Below, piece after piece: positions 8,299 to 17,365 of a DNA stretch of 64,000 nt. Source of the stretch: 54-19 sp038210655 (GTDB lineage Bacteria; Chloroflexota; Chloroflexia; Chloroheliales; Chloroheliaceae); assembly GCA_038210655.1 (NCBI GenBank), contig JBBQWM010000008.1:62001-126000 (forward strand), given 5' to 3'. Made by a program: the position numbers and the translations under genes. Numbering within the stretch: the first letter of the stretch is position 1; every line of letters starts with the position of its first letter. The notes under the pieces are model-generated. The model had not been told where the DNA came from and did no database searches. It saw only the letters and a program-made list of their open reading frames with translations.

Positions 8299-9999
8299 AT
8301 GAAGAAACTGGTCGAATTATTTCAGCGTCCTCAATTACCGTTACGTTGGAAGCTCCTGGGTGGCAATCTGGTTACGATCTTAGTGATTTTGGGAGCGTTG
8401 GTGTTGGCCCTTTTTACGCTGTTCAAAACTACCGAAAACATTAAAACCAGCAATGAACGTATCCAAGCCATCAACCTGATTGAACTCACTCAGAACGAAC
8501 GAGTAACCAGTATCCTCGATTATATCTGGAGCGAAAACTTGGCGCGGTTGAATGAGTTTGAAATTGCCCAGCGTAATTTAGATAAAGCACTCGCAAACTT
8601 CCAACCTAGCCCGCTCCAAGTGGAAGATTTCAACTCTCTTAAAAAAGAACTGACCTCGCTAGATCAAATATTCAACCAAATGTTAAGTTTGGATAAGGCT
8701 AACCAGGAACAAGAAGCCAAGGTTATCTGGACTGGGCAAGGCTCTAAACAGGCCGACCGCGCCCTTCGGCTTACAAAACAGTTAAATTTGCTTGAATTAC
8801 GCCAGGCTACGATTGACCTTGAAGCCATCCGAAAGGAAATTAACGATACTGCCTGGATGATTAGCTGGATATCGGGTCTGGCTTTGCTAGTAGCGATTTG
8901 CCTGAGTTTTCTCCTTACAGCGGCAGTGACCAGACCGGTAGGCCAATTGAAGAACCATCTGGTCGAAATTGCTAAGGGCGATCTAACTCGTTCGATAGTA
9001 ATTATTAATCAGGACGAACTTGGGGAATTAGGTGCTACCTTTAATACCACCCTGGAGTCGTTACGAATGCTGGTCAAACAGCTTTATGAGCAAAGCCACC
9101 AAGTCAGTATGGCTACGGATGAGCTAAATAGCCAGGCCCGCAGCCAAGTAACCAGTAGCAATCAACAGGCTGGCGCTATTGCTCAGGCCACCGAGGCATT
9201 GCGGGAGTTGAACCAGACCGCCCAGGAAATTGCCCGGCAAGCCCTCAGCGCGACCCAGGCGATAGAATATTCCTTACAAAAAGCTCACCTGGTTAATCAA
9301 GTAGCCGATAATATGGTAACTGCCCAAAAACAAGGCCGGGCAGTAATCGCCCGGACGGTGCAAGCTTTGTACAACCTAAAGCAGCAGATTGTCGGCATCG
9401 AAGGACATCAAAAGCTTTTGGTGGAACAATCAAAAACTATCGGGAAAGTGATTGAGTTGATAGACTCTATCGCCAAAGAAACCCATCTACTGGCCCTGAA
9501 TGCCGCAATTGAAGCGGCGGGTGCAGGGGCTTATGGCAGCCGCTTTGCGGTTATTGCCGACAACGTCAAACAATTGGCTAACCGATCCGTTGCTGCTACT
9601 TTAGAGGTGCGTACATCCCTGATCGGAATTGTCGGGACAGTCCAACAGTCCAATCAAAGTGCGATCCAGTGTTTACATGAAGCCGAACAAGCGGTGGAAG
9701 ATACTGAAAATTCAGACTATACCCTGGTTACGCTGGCGGAATTAAGCGAGCAGGTCAAGGCCTCTGCCGATAAAATTGTAGAACATATCGAGGGAGTTGC
9801 CAATCTTGCCGGCAATATCGGAGTAGTGACGAAACAACAACAGGGAGCCAGCCAACAAATGTTAGAGGTTCTGCTGTCTATTGAGGCTATCACTGCTCAA
9901 AATTTGAGTAGCATCCGCCAAAATGAAAGCGCCACTTACCAACTCAGTAGTTCGGCCCGTGAATTAAAACGTTCTACCGACGGTTTTAGGTTGGGGTAG
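8299..9999 (+). CDS. Methyl-accepting chemotaxis-like protein
   Basis: A 566-aa membrane receptor: a transmembrane helix near residues 18-42, an alpha-helical extracytoplasmic domain, a second helix near 185-210, a HAMP linker (TRPVGQLKNHLVEIAKGDLT) and a long coiled coil with the MCP hairpin tip TIGKVIELIDSIAKETHLLA and NAAIEAAGAGAYGSRFAVIA. The tip glutamates and NAAIEAA motif are standard. The extracytoplasmic helical bundle resembles CHASE3/4HB domains. No che genes lie in the window. It sits 101 bp after the broken binding-protein gene. Confidence 0.85.
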   Translation: MKKLVELFQRPQLPLRWKLLGGNLVTILVILGALVLALFTLFKTTENIKTSNERIQAINLIELTQNERVTSILDYIWSENLARLNEFEIAQRNLDKALANFQPSPLQVEDFNSLKKELTSLDQIFNQMLSLDKANQEQEAKVIWTGQGSKQADRALRLTKQLNLLELRQATIDLEAIRKEINDTAWMISWISGLALLVAICLSFLLTAAVTRPVGQLKNHLVEIAKGDLTRSIVIINQDELGELGATFNTTLESLRMLVKQLYEQSHQVSMATDELNSQARSQVTSSNQQAGAIAQATEALRELNQTAQEIARQALSATQAIEYSLQKAHLVNQVADNMVTAQKQGRAVIARTVQALYNLKQQIVGIEGHQKLLVEQSKTIGKVIELIDSIAKETHLLALNAAIEAAGAGAYGSRFAVIADNVKQLANRSVAATLEVRTSLIGIVGTVQQSNQSAIQCLHEAEQAVEDTENSDYTLVTLAELSEQVKASADKIVEHIEGVANLAGNIGVVTKQQQGASQQMLEVLLSIEAITAQNLSSIRQNESATYQLSSSARELKRSTDGFRLG

Positions 10000-10298
10000 A
10001 GGAAAAGTACGCACCAAAAACTTCCTTTTCTCTATTCTTCACTTCTAAAATCCTTCTAAAACTCGACCCTTAGAGTGCGATACGTTATCAAAAAGTTTTG
10101 AGCCTTGACGCGGTCAAGTTTCAGAGTTAGAATAAAAGTGAAATAGCCAACAGGCAACCGAAAAAGAGAACTGGAGAAAAGGAGAAAGGTTCTCTCTGGC
10201 CGGAAATGGTAGCGCTTTGCGTTAGCCCCGGTTGGAGTTGAACTTTTTTTGTTACCTGCGTTTGGAGGAGTCAGTTTATTAAACCAAAGGATAAAAAG

Positions 10299-11984
10299 AT
10301 GAGTGAAACTGGTACTCGCCTGGAGGCGCTGGAAAACACCCAATTTGATCTGGTCATCATCGGCGGTGGTATTATCGGGGCCGGGATTGCCCGCGACGCA
10401 ACCATGCGCGGCTTGCGGGTGGCGCTTTTCGAGAAATACGATTATGCGAGTGGCACTTCTAGCCGCTCGACCCGCCTGATCCACGGTGGTCTGCGCTATC
10501 TGGAAATGTTCGATTTTGGGTTGGTACGGATGGATTTGAAGGAGCGTGAGCAACTGCTCCACATCGCGCCCCACCTGGTACGACCATTGGCCTTTTTGGT
10601 GCCAATGTATCGGCGGAGTTTGTTTTACCGCACCAAGTTGCGGATTGGGATGTGGCTCTACGATTGGTTGAGCTTCGACAAGAGTTTGCCCAACCACAAA
10701 TTCTTTTCTAAGGAGGAGACCCTGCGCCGTGAACCGGGCCTCAAGGCCGATGGCTTGCAGGGCGCTTCGCTTTATTACGATGGGCAGGTTGCGCTGGCCG
10801 AGCGGTTGACCCTCGAAAACATTTTGGCGGCCCGCCAAAAGGGAGCGCAATGCTTCAACTATGTCAATGTTGAGGAGTTGCTACGCAAAAATGGCAAGGT
10901 AACGGGCGTAAAAATACGCGACGAATTGAGCGGCGAGAGTCGGGAAGTTCAGTCGAGGTTGGTTATCAACGCTTCGGGAGCCTGGTTGGATGGGGTGGAA
11001 CAAAAGCTGACCGGTCAGGCAAGCCGCAAGGTGCGCCGTACCAAAGGGATACACTTTGCAGCCCCGGCAGCCGTCAACAATGCGGTCGTATTGTTTGCCG
11101 AAGAAGATGACCGCTTGTTTTTTGTAATTCCCTGGCTGGGTTACGCCTGGGTTGGTACGACTGACACCGATTTTGAGAGCGAGTTGGAAAGCGTGCGGGC
11201 CGACCGCGACGATGTAGAATATCTGTTGGAGTCGGTGCGTAAGGTCTTTCCGAAGGCCGATTGGGATACGATCTATTATACCAACGCGGGGGTACGCGCC
11301 CTCGTTCGCCAAAACCGCAAGGGTAACGTAGACGAGTCGGCGGTCTCGCGCAAGCACGCGCTGGTTGACCACGCCACGCAGGGGGATGCGCCGGGCCTGG
11401 TGTCGGTGGTCGGCGGCAAAATCACGGCTTACCGTGGGATTGCTGAAGAAGCAGTAGACCTGGCGGCTAAAAAGCTCGGCCTGACCGCCGAAAGCACCAC
11501 CGGCAAGGAGGTTTTGCCGGGCGGCGCGACCGGCAAATTGGAAGATTATATGGCCCGCTTCCAGGTACAGGCGGCTAAACTTGGCATTAGCGAAATCCAG
11601 GCGACCAATTTGGTCAATTTGTACGGCAGTCGGGCCGAGCAAGTGCTGGCCCTGGTCAAGGCCGATCCGAGTCTGGCGGCTCCGATCCATCCGGCTTATC
11701 CCGATTTGCGGGCCGAATTACCCTTCGCAGTCGAGCAGGAGCAATGCCACACCCTGCGCGACTTTATGATGCGGCGTACTGCGCTCTACTTCTCGCCCGA
11801 TCAGGGTCGGCAAGCGGCGGCGCTCGTTTCGACGGAACTGGCAACCAGACTAGGTTGGAGCGACACCCGCCAGCAGCAGGAAGAAGCGGCTTATGCTCAG
11901 GAATTGGCCTGGACCCAGGAATGGAAAGAGCAACCGGCCTCAAGCGCTGTGGCAGCCCTATCCGAGTTGATTGTAGCTAAATAA
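10299..11984 (+). CDS. glpD: Aerobic glycerol-3-phosphate dehydrogenase
   Basis: A 561-aa FAD enzyme that oxidises sn-glycerol 3-phosphate to dihydroxyacetone phosphate and feeds electrons to the quinone pool at the membrane. The FAD-binding motif VIIGGGIIGAGIARDATMRG is at residues 18-37, with SSRSTRLIHGGLRYLEMFD, GIHFAAP and GTTDTDFE as in GlpD. The C-terminal helical domain (AVEQEQCHTLRDFMMRRTAL) is complete. There is no glpK or glpF nearby. The 299 bases upstream hold no gene that I recognise. A strong hairpin follows the stop. Confidence 0.95.
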   Translation: MSETGTRLEALENTQFDLVIIGGGIIGAGIARDATMRGLRVALFEKYDYASGTSSRSTRLIHGGLRYLEMFDFGLVRMDLKEREQLLHIAPHLVRPLAFLVPMYRRSLFYRTKLRIGMWLYDWLSFDKSLPNHKFFSKEETLRREPGLKADGLQGASLYYDGQVALAERLTLENILAARQKGAQCFNYVNVEELLRKNGKVTGVKIRDELSGESREVQSRLVINASGAWLDGVEQKLTGQASRKVRRTKGIHFAAPAAVNNAVVLFAEEDDRLFFVIPWLGYAWVGTTDTDFESELESVRADRDDVEYLLESVRKVFPKADWDTIYYTNAGVRALVRQNRKGNVDESAVSRKHALVDHATQGDAPGLVSVVGGKITAYRGIAEEAVDLAAKKLGLTAESTTGKEVLPGGATGKLEDYMARFQVQAAKLGISEIQATNLVNLYGSRAEQVLALVKADPSLAAPIHPAYPDLRAELPFAVEQEQCHTLRDFMMRRTALYFSPDQGRQAAALVSTELATRLGWSDTRQQQEEAAYAQELAWTQEWKEQPASSAVAALSELIVAK

Positions 11985-11992
11985 CTTTGCTA

Positions 11993-12042
11993 AAAAGCCC
12001 GGTCTTGCCTTTCTGACTTGATGAAGGGAGGACCGGGCTTTT
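11993..12042 (+). terminator. Rho-independent terminator of glpD
   Basis: AAAAGCCCGGTC pairs perfectly with GACCGGGCTTTT, eight bases after the glpD stop codon; the 3' arm ends in T4. Confidence 0.85.
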
Positions 12043-12080
12043 GTGTTAAGACCAATAACTATTAAATAAGGGTGAGAATT

Positions 12081-12447
12081 GTCATTCTGAGGCGGGACAT
12101 TGCTCGGATTAGAAATCAACCGCCTAATCCGGGTGAGCGTCAGATTTTTGCAAACTAGCCAGGCTGGGCCACACCCGAAACCAGGGAGATGAGTATCTTA
12201 GAAAAATTTTCGCAGAAATTTTTTCTAAGATATATTTTTGAGTGGTTTGGATCGAGGTTTTCACGGTAGCCCGTTTGTATTGTTTGAATCTCTGCAAAAA
12301 ACTGACGCGCACCTACCTAATCCCGCCGATGAGTCTTCTCGCTCAACCAAGCACTTGAGGTCAAGACCCGGCGCAGTCAAGAAGATTCTTCGGGGCTTAA
12401 ATCTATGTCAAGGTAAAAGTTGGGTATTGGTCGCCCCTCAGAATGAC
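12081..12447. repeat. GTCATTCTGAG dyad repeat interrupted by a family B element
   Basis: GTCATTCTGAGGCGGGA at 12081 faces CCTCAGAATGAC at 12436-12447, with a GAAGATTCTTCGG centre on the right. A related dyad occupies 14728-14832. This one has been split by the element at 12131-12315. The 596-bp gap 11985-12580 holds the glpD terminator, this repeat and the insertion, and no gene. Confidence 0.6.
12131..12315. mobile_element. Non-autonomous element, family B, complete copy
   Basis: This element of about 185 bp has inverted ends GGTGAGCGTCAGATTTTTGC and a right end reading TGCAAAAAACTGACGCGCAC. A central palindrome is built on CTTAGAAAAATTTT. The 8-bp sequence CCTAATCC lies directly on both sides (12123-12130 and 12316-12323), consistent with a target-site duplication. 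It has no coding capacity. It matches 26152-26318 along most of its length, including TTTGAGTGGTTTGGA. Confidence 0.75.
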
Positions 12448-12580
12448 ACTGATCCGCTTATTTGAATGGTATTGGTGTTAAAGCGCAGTCTATTTAGCCA
12501 GGTTTTTTTGAGCGTTATCTTGTATAATCCTCTTACTGGCACTTAGAAATTACGATAGCTCAAGAGAGGATAGAGCAACC

Positions 12581-13420
12581 ATGAGTTACGCCTGGAAATT
12601 GGATCAAGGTAAGAAAGTCGTGCTGAAGGATTATGATACGGCTTATAGCGGGGATATAACCAAAGAGGGCGCTCCGGCTCGGCTGGAAAAGTTGAACATC
12701 GAATTGGATGAGTTGCAGGAGTTGTGTTATGCCGCCGCGCATAATTCGATCCTGATTGTACTACAGGGGATGGACACTAGCGGCAAGGATGGCACTATCG
12801 AGCATGTGATGGCTAATATTAACCCGCAGGGTTGCCGTGTGACTTCCTTTAAATCGCCGACCCAGGAAGAAGTCGAACACGATTTTTTGTGGCGGGTACA
12901 TGCCAATGCGCCTCGCAAAGGGATGATGGCAATCTTCAATCGCTCTCATTACGAGGACGTGTTGGTCGTAAGGGTACACGATTTGCTGCCTGAAAAAGCC
13001 TGGAAAGCCCACTATCAACATATCAACAATTTCGAGAAGCTCTTAGCTGATAGCGGTGCGATTATTTTGAAGTTCTTTTTGCATATTAGCAAGAAAGAGC
13101 AGGCCGAACGGCTTAAATCCCGCGAGGATGAAAAAGACAAACGCTGGAAGCTTTCGGCAGGCGACTACTCGGAGCGGCGTTACTGGGATGAATATCAGGC
13201 GGCCTACGAAGATTTGCTGGAAAAGTGCAGCAACCCGCACGCGCCCTGGTACATCATTCCCGCCGACCGCAAGTGGTTCCGCAACCTGGCAGTAGCCGAG
13301 GCACTGGTAGAAGCCTTACGTCCTTACCGCGACGATTGGCAGCAGGAACTCCGGGCGCGTGGCAACCGGGCCTATTCCGAATTGTTGGATGCGCGTAAGG
13401 CTGGCAATGGCGAATTATAA
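12581..13420 (+). CDS. ppk2: Polyphosphate kinase 2 family phosphotransferase
   Basis: A 279-aa PPK2-type enzyme that moves phosphate between polyphosphate and nucleotides. The P-loop LQGMDTSGKDGTIEHVM is near residue 62, the lid/DRH-like region FNRSHYEDVLVVRVHDLLPE near 118, and KRWKLSAGDYSERRYWDEY later. The length and single domain fit PPK2 class I/III proteins acting on AMP or ADP; the direction is not determinable by eye. AGAGAGGATAGAGCAACC precedes the ATG. The M20 hydrolase gene follows 49 bases after the stop and may be co-transcribed. Confidence 0.9.
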   Translation: MSYAWKLDQGKKVVLKDYDTAYSGDITKEGAPARLEKLNIELDELQELCYAAAHNSILIVLQGMDTSGKDGTIEHVMANINPQGCRVTSFKSPTQEEVEHDFLWRVHANAPRKGMMAIFNRSHYEDVLVVRVHDLLPEKAWKAHYQHINNFEKLLADSGAIILKFFLHISKKEQAERLKSREDEKDKRWKLSAGDYSERRYWDEYQAAYEDLLEKCSNPHAPWYIIPADRKWFRNLAVAEALVEALRPYRDDWQQELRARGNRAYSELLDARKAGNGEL

Positions 13421-13469
13421 CCCCAGAGCGCGAATGGTTCGCGCTTTGTCGGGCGTAAAGGAGAGCAAA

Positions 13470-14681
13470 ATGGCAGAGGAAACCGAACAATTAAACCTCA
13501 AATTAGACCAGGAAGTCGCTCAGCACAAGGACGACTTGATAATGTTGCGGCGGGATTTTCATCAGCACCCGGAGCTTTCGTTCCAGGAAGGGCGCACCGC
13601 GCAGATCGTGGCCGACCGTTTGGAAAAGTCGGGGCTGGCGGTACGGCGCAAGGTGGGCCAGACCGGGGTGGTCGGGATTTTGGAAGGCGGCAAACCAGGT
13701 CGGACGGTGATGTGGCGAGCCGATATGGACGCACTGCCGCTCCAGGAAGATAGCGAACTCTTGTCGTTTCATTCCGAGGTAGCAGGGGTGATGCACGCTT
13801 GCGGTCACGACGGACATACCGCGATTGGCCTGACTGTCGCCGACATTCTGGCCCGCCATAAAAGCCAGCTACCAGGGCGGATCATGTTTGTCTTTCAGCC
13901 CGCCGAAGAAGTGGTAGGCGGGGCCGAAGCAATGCTGGCGGACGGCCTGTTTGAACCGGGTGGGCCGGGTGGCGGTCGCCCTGATGTAACTTTGGGGCTG
14001 CACCTGGGTTCGCTCTACGAGACTGGCAAGGCCCAAATCAAAGCCGGGCCGCTGATGGCTGCCGCTGATGCCTTTAGTATTACCGTCCGGGGCCGGGGCG
14101 GTCACGCCTCCACTCCGCACCTGACCATCGACCCGGTAGTGGTGGCTTGCGAACTGGTGGTAGCCTTGCAAACGCTGGTCAGCCGCGAAATCGCCCCGAC
14201 CAGTCCGGCAGTCGTTACCTTTGGCTCGATTCATGGCGGTACTAAGAACAATATTATCCCGGTCGAAGCGCAGATAATGGGGACGCTTCGCACCTTCGAC
14301 CTCGAATTACGCCGCTATTTGCTGGAACGGCTTGGCACGATGTCTGCCGATCTCGCCCGCGCTTTCCGAGCCGAGGCGACTTTCCAGGTGACGGAAAGCT
14401 GTCCTGCCGTCATCAACGATGCCGCGATTGCCGAGCGCGTCCGAGAAAGCGCCACTCGCGCTCTGGGAGCCGACCGGGTACAAGAAGCGACTATGCGAAT
14501 GGGCAGCGAAGATATGTCGGTCTTTATGACCCAGGTGCCGGGCTGCTTTATCAATATCGGGGCCGGACGAGCGGGAGACCCGATCCGACCTCACCATAGT
14601 CCGCTCTTTGCTATCGACGAAGGCTGCCTGGAAGTAGGGGTCAAGGTGGCGACCCAGGCGATTGTGGATATGCTGGAGTAA
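13470..14681 (+). CDS. M20 family amidohydrolase
   Basis: The 403-aa product is a di-zinc M20D peptidase/amidohydrolase of the kind that deacylates N-acyl amino acids or IAA conjugates. Visible motifs are RRDFHQHPELSFQE, WRADMDALPL, MHACGHDGHTAIGL (metal ligands) and FVFQPAEEVVGGAEAML, with the dimerisation domain in the middle (FSITVRGRGGHASTP). I chose the ATG at 13470 because AAAGGAGAGC precedes it; upstream in-frame ATGs lie inside the PPK2 gene. The exact substrate is unknown. Confidence 0.9.
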   Translation: MAEETEQLNLKLDQEVAQHKDDLIMLRRDFHQHPELSFQEGRTAQIVADRLEKSGLAVRRKVGQTGVVGILEGGKPGRTVMWRADMDALPLQEDSELLSFHSEVAGVMHACGHDGHTAIGLTVADILARHKSQLPGRIMFVFQPAEEVVGGAEAMLADGLFEPGGPGGGRPDVTLGLHLGSLYETGKAQIKAGPLMAAADAFSITVRGRGGHASTPHLTIDPVVVACELVVALQTLVSREIAPTSPAVVTFGSIHGGTKNNIIPVEAQIMGTLRTFDLELRRYLLERLGTMSADLARAFRAEATFQVTESCPAVINDAAIAERVRESATRALGADRVQEATMRMGSEDMSVFMTQVPGCFINIGAGRAGDPIRPHHSPLFAIDEGCLEVGVKVATQAIVDMLE

Positions 14682-14708
14682 ACGATTTACGATTTACGAT
14701 TTACGATT

Positions 14709-14849
14709 GTAACTACGCAACCCTGTCATTCTGAGGCGGGAGATTAGCTAGACTTTTGCCAAAGATAGTCCCCGCCGAAGAATCTAGACCATTCGTGGCC
14801 TCACCCCCTCTGGGGGCTGCGGCTCAGGGTGACACGGCTGTGTAGTTAT
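14709..14849. mobile_element. Family A ends around a GTCATTCTGAG dyad
   Basis: The left end GTAACTACGCA and right end TGTGTAGTTAT are the family A termini. The core is the GTCATTCTGAG/CTCAGGGTGAC dyad instead of the GTCGCC dyad. TTACGATT flanks it directly on both sides (14701-14708 and 14850-14857). It sits inside a run of TTTACGA repeats, so the duplication could be coincidental. The remaining bases up to 14967 are CATTCTG-type simple repeats. Confidence 0.55.
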
Positions 14850-14967
14850 TTACGATTTACGATTTACGATTGAAGGTGCAGACAGCAGCGTATTTTGTAT
14901 TTTGTATTCTCTATTCTGCATTCTGACTTCTGCATTCTCTATTCTGCCTTCCCCAAAAGGAGTGTCC

Positions 14968-15648
14968 GTGCCGATAGTACAACTTGACCATAATATAAGC
15001 CTGTATTACGAACTGGCGGGCAATGAACAGGGTGAGCCGGTAGTTTTTTTGAGTGGGCTGACCGGCGACCATAACAACTGGCAACTTCAGGTGCAATCGC
15101 TGGGCGATAGTTATCGCTGCCTGAGCTTTGATTGGCGCGACACGGGCTATAGTAGCGATAGCCCAACCCACGACTATACGCTGGTAGATTTGGCGCAGGA
15201 TGTTGCCGGGCTGATCGAAAAACTGGCGCTCGGTCGGAGCCATTTGGTCGGACTGTCGATGGGTGGCGCGGTCGTCCAGGAAGTTGCTTTGAATCATCCC
15301 GAACTGGTCGCCACTTTGACGTTGGCTTCCAGCTTTGCGGTGCGTTCTGCGCCGACCCTCTTACCAGCCAGCAAACGCACGCCCGGCAACTTGCGTCAGG
15401 CTGCCGCTATCGGTCTGCACGATACGACCGACCGGTTGCCCGCCTTAGACTTCCCGACTCTGGTGATTGCCGGGGCGCGAGACCACAGCACGCCACCCGA
15501 CCATCAACAAGCCTATGCTGCGCTGATACCGGAGGCCGAGTTTGTGCTGATCGAAGGGGCGGGCCATCTCGTCCAGGTCGAGAAGGCCGGAGAGTTCAAC
15601 CGCCGCTTGCGGGCCTTCCTTGCCGCCCATCCACTCAGATCAGCTTGA
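14968..15648 (+). CDS. Alpha/beta hydrolase
   Basis: A protein of about 226 aa with the alpha/beta hydrolase fold: FLSGLTGDHNNWQLQV, FDWRDTGYSS, the nucleophile elbow LVGLSMGGAVVQEVAL, and the acid and histidine near GARDHSTPP and EGAGHLVQVE. The usual cap region is short, so it is smaller than most relatives. I start it at GTG 14968, which follows AAAAGGAG; the open frame upstream lies in simple repeats. The 3' end overlaps the convergent dehydrogenase gene by 14 bases. Confidence 0.85.
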   Translation: MPIVQLDHNISLYYELAGNEQGEPVVFLSGLTGDHNNWQLQVQSLGDSYRCLSFDWRDTGYSSDSPTHDYTLVDLAQDVAGLIEKLALGRSHLVGLSMGGAVVQEVALNHPELVATLTLASSFAVRSAPTLLPASKRTPGNLRQAAAIGLHDTTDRLPALDFPTLVIAGARDHSTPPDHQQAYAALIPEAEFVLIEGAGHLVQVEKAGEFNRRLRAFLAAHPLRSA

Positions 15649-16633
15649 TTACGCCCGAACCATCGATCTGACCAGTCTTTAGCTTTAGCAAAGCTTCGTT
15701 TAGCTCGGATAACTCGAAAAGCTGGACTTCGGTACGGATCGGGATTTCGGCGGCGAGCGCCAGCAGATCGAGCGCGTCTTGCCGGGTGCTGTTCGCCACA
15801 CTGCGGACGGTGCGCTCGCCGTAGAGCAAAGCATAATCGAAAGATGGGATCGGGGTCATGTAAATCCCGGCCAGGGCCAGCGTCCCGCCCTTGTCGAGGG
15901 TTTTGAGTGCGTCGATTACCAGCGAACCCGCCGGGGCAAAGATAATCGAGCTATCCATCACGACCGGCGGGGCTTGCTCGGCGGTTCCGGCCCATTTCGC
16001 GCCCAGTTGCAAGGCGAGTTGCTGGTGCGATGCGCCGCGTGTAAAAGCATAAACCTCGCAACCCCAGTGGCGGGCGACCTGGATACAGATATGGGCGGAA
16101 GCCCCAAAACCATACAACCCGACCCGGCTACCCGGTTTGACTTCCGCCTGCCGCAAGGCCCGAAAACCGATCACCCCGGCACACAAGAGCGGGGCAGCCT
16201 GCACTGCATCGAAGCCCGCCGGGATCGGATAGGCAAAATCCTGCTGGACGACGTGATACCCAGCGTAACCGCCATTCGCATCATAGCCGGTAAAGCGTCC
16301 GTTCTCGCACAAGTTCTCACGCCCGGCCCGACAATAATGGCAGGTTCCGTCGGTCTGATAGAGCCAGGGAATCCCAACCCGGTCGCCAACTTGGTAACGA
16401 CTGGCTCCCGGTCCGCAACGGTCTACTAGCCCTACGATCTGATGGCCCGGCACGACCGGTCGCAGGTGCGGCGCTAAATCCCCTTCGATGATATGCAGAT
16501 CGGTATGGCACAAAGCGCAAGCCTGTACCGCCACCCGGATTTGGCCCTCGCCCGGTTCCGGGTCGGGTAGCTCAACCAATTGGAGCGGCTTCTGGTCGAT
16601 AGGAGCCGACACTTGAAGTTGCATCGCTTTCAT
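15635..16633 (-). CDS. Zinc-dependent alcohol dehydrogenase
   Basis: A 332-aa medium-chain dehydrogenase with catalytic zinc ligands in ACALCHTDLH and GHQIVG and the structural-zinc loop CHYCRAGRENLC. The Rossmann segment is GLYGFGASAHICIQVARHWG. It resembles the zinc-binding alcohol dehydrogenase subfamily with a GASA nucleotide loop. The substrate is likely a simple alcohol or aldehyde (family knowledge). It may be the distal gene of a minus-strand group with the HAD and DUF3052 genes, although 60 bases separate them. Confidence 0.9.
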   Translation of the reverse strand: MKAMQLQVSAPIDQKPLQLVELPDPEPGEGQIRVAVQACALCHTDLHIIEGDLAPHLRPVVPGHQIVGLVDRCGPGASRYQVGDRVGIPWLYQTDGTCHYCRAGRENLCENGRFTGYDANGGYAGYHVVQQDFAYPIPAGFDAVQAAPLLCAGVIGFRALRQAEVKPGSRVGLYGFGASAHICIQVARHWGCEVYAFTRGASHQQLALQLGAKWAGTAEQAPPVVMDSSIIFAPAGSLVIDALKTLDKGGTLALAGIYMTPIPSFDYALLYGERTVRSVANSTRQDALDLLALAAEIPIRTEVQLFELSELNEALLKLKTGQIDGSGVIKLI

Positions 16634-16693
16634 AAGCTTACCTCACTCGCAACTCGTTAAAGCTAATTGAAAATTACAAAAAAGGCGGACATA

Positions 16694-17365
16694 TCAGGCT
16701 TCCAGTATATCCTGGACTTGCCGGACGGAAACCTGTTCGAGCGTTTTCACCACTAAATCGGCCCCGGCCCACTCAAGTGCCACGTCCGGGTGATGACCGA
16801 CAAAAGTAACCGCGATACATTTCATCCCACCCGCTTTGGCAGCCTCTACCCCGGCCACCGCATCTTCCAGTACCAGACAGTTGCCCGGCACTAGCCCCAG
16901 TTTTTCGGCCCCGACCAGGAAAACTTGCGGGTCGGGTTTGCCGCGCTGCGTATCTTCCATTGCGACGACCGCCTCAAAAAAAGAATTGGTCGCGGTTATT
17001 TCCAAAATCAGGTCAACATTCTGGCGGGGAGCGCTCGACCCGATAGCCTGTTTGTACCCGGCAGCCTGTAGCCCTTCCAATAATATCCGCACCCCCGGCA
17101 GCAAACTTATACCGTGTTTGGCGGCTGCCCGGTAAAACTCTTCCTTGCGAAAGCCCAAGTCAGCTACTTCCTCGTCGGTATAATCGGCCCCGAAAAGCTC
17201 TCGCAAGATTTCAGGGTTGCGCCGCCCGAAAGTAGCCGTAAAATCGTCCCGTGTAAATGGTTTATCGAGTTCGCGGGCCAGTTCTGCCCAGGCCTCATAA
17301 TGCAATTCTGCCGTATCGACCAGCGTCCCGTCCACATCCCAAATAATGCCGTAGCTGCTCATCAT
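16694..17365 (-). CDS. HAD hydrolase, beta-phosphoglucomutase-like
   Basis: A 223-aa HAD phosphatase/mutase. Motif I is WDVDGTLVDTAELHYEAW, motif II AIGSSAPRQN, and the motif III/IV region KPDPQVFLVGAEKLG with LEDAVAGVEAAKAGG. The helical cap between motifs I and II fits the beta-phosphoglucomutase or sugar-phosphatase group. Its start overlaps the stop of the upstream DUF3052 gene by four bases, implying coupled translation. Confidence 0.88.
   Translation of the reverse strand: MMSSYGIIWDVDGTLVDTAELHYEAWAELARELDKPFTRDDFTATFGRRNPEILRELFGADYTDEEVADLGFRKEEFYRAAAKHGISLLPGVRILLEGLQAAGYKQAIGSSAPRQNVDLILEITATNSFFEAVVAMEDTQRGKPDPQVFLVGAEKLGLVPGNCLVLEDAVAGVEAAKAGGMKCIAVTFVGHHPDVALEWAGADLVVKTLEQVSVRQVQDILEA

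Noticed and set aside
10056..11690. Two minus-strand ORFs of 264 and 269 aa opposite glpD
   Set aside because: Both are antisense shadows of the clear glpD gene, with biased composition and no recognisable motifs.
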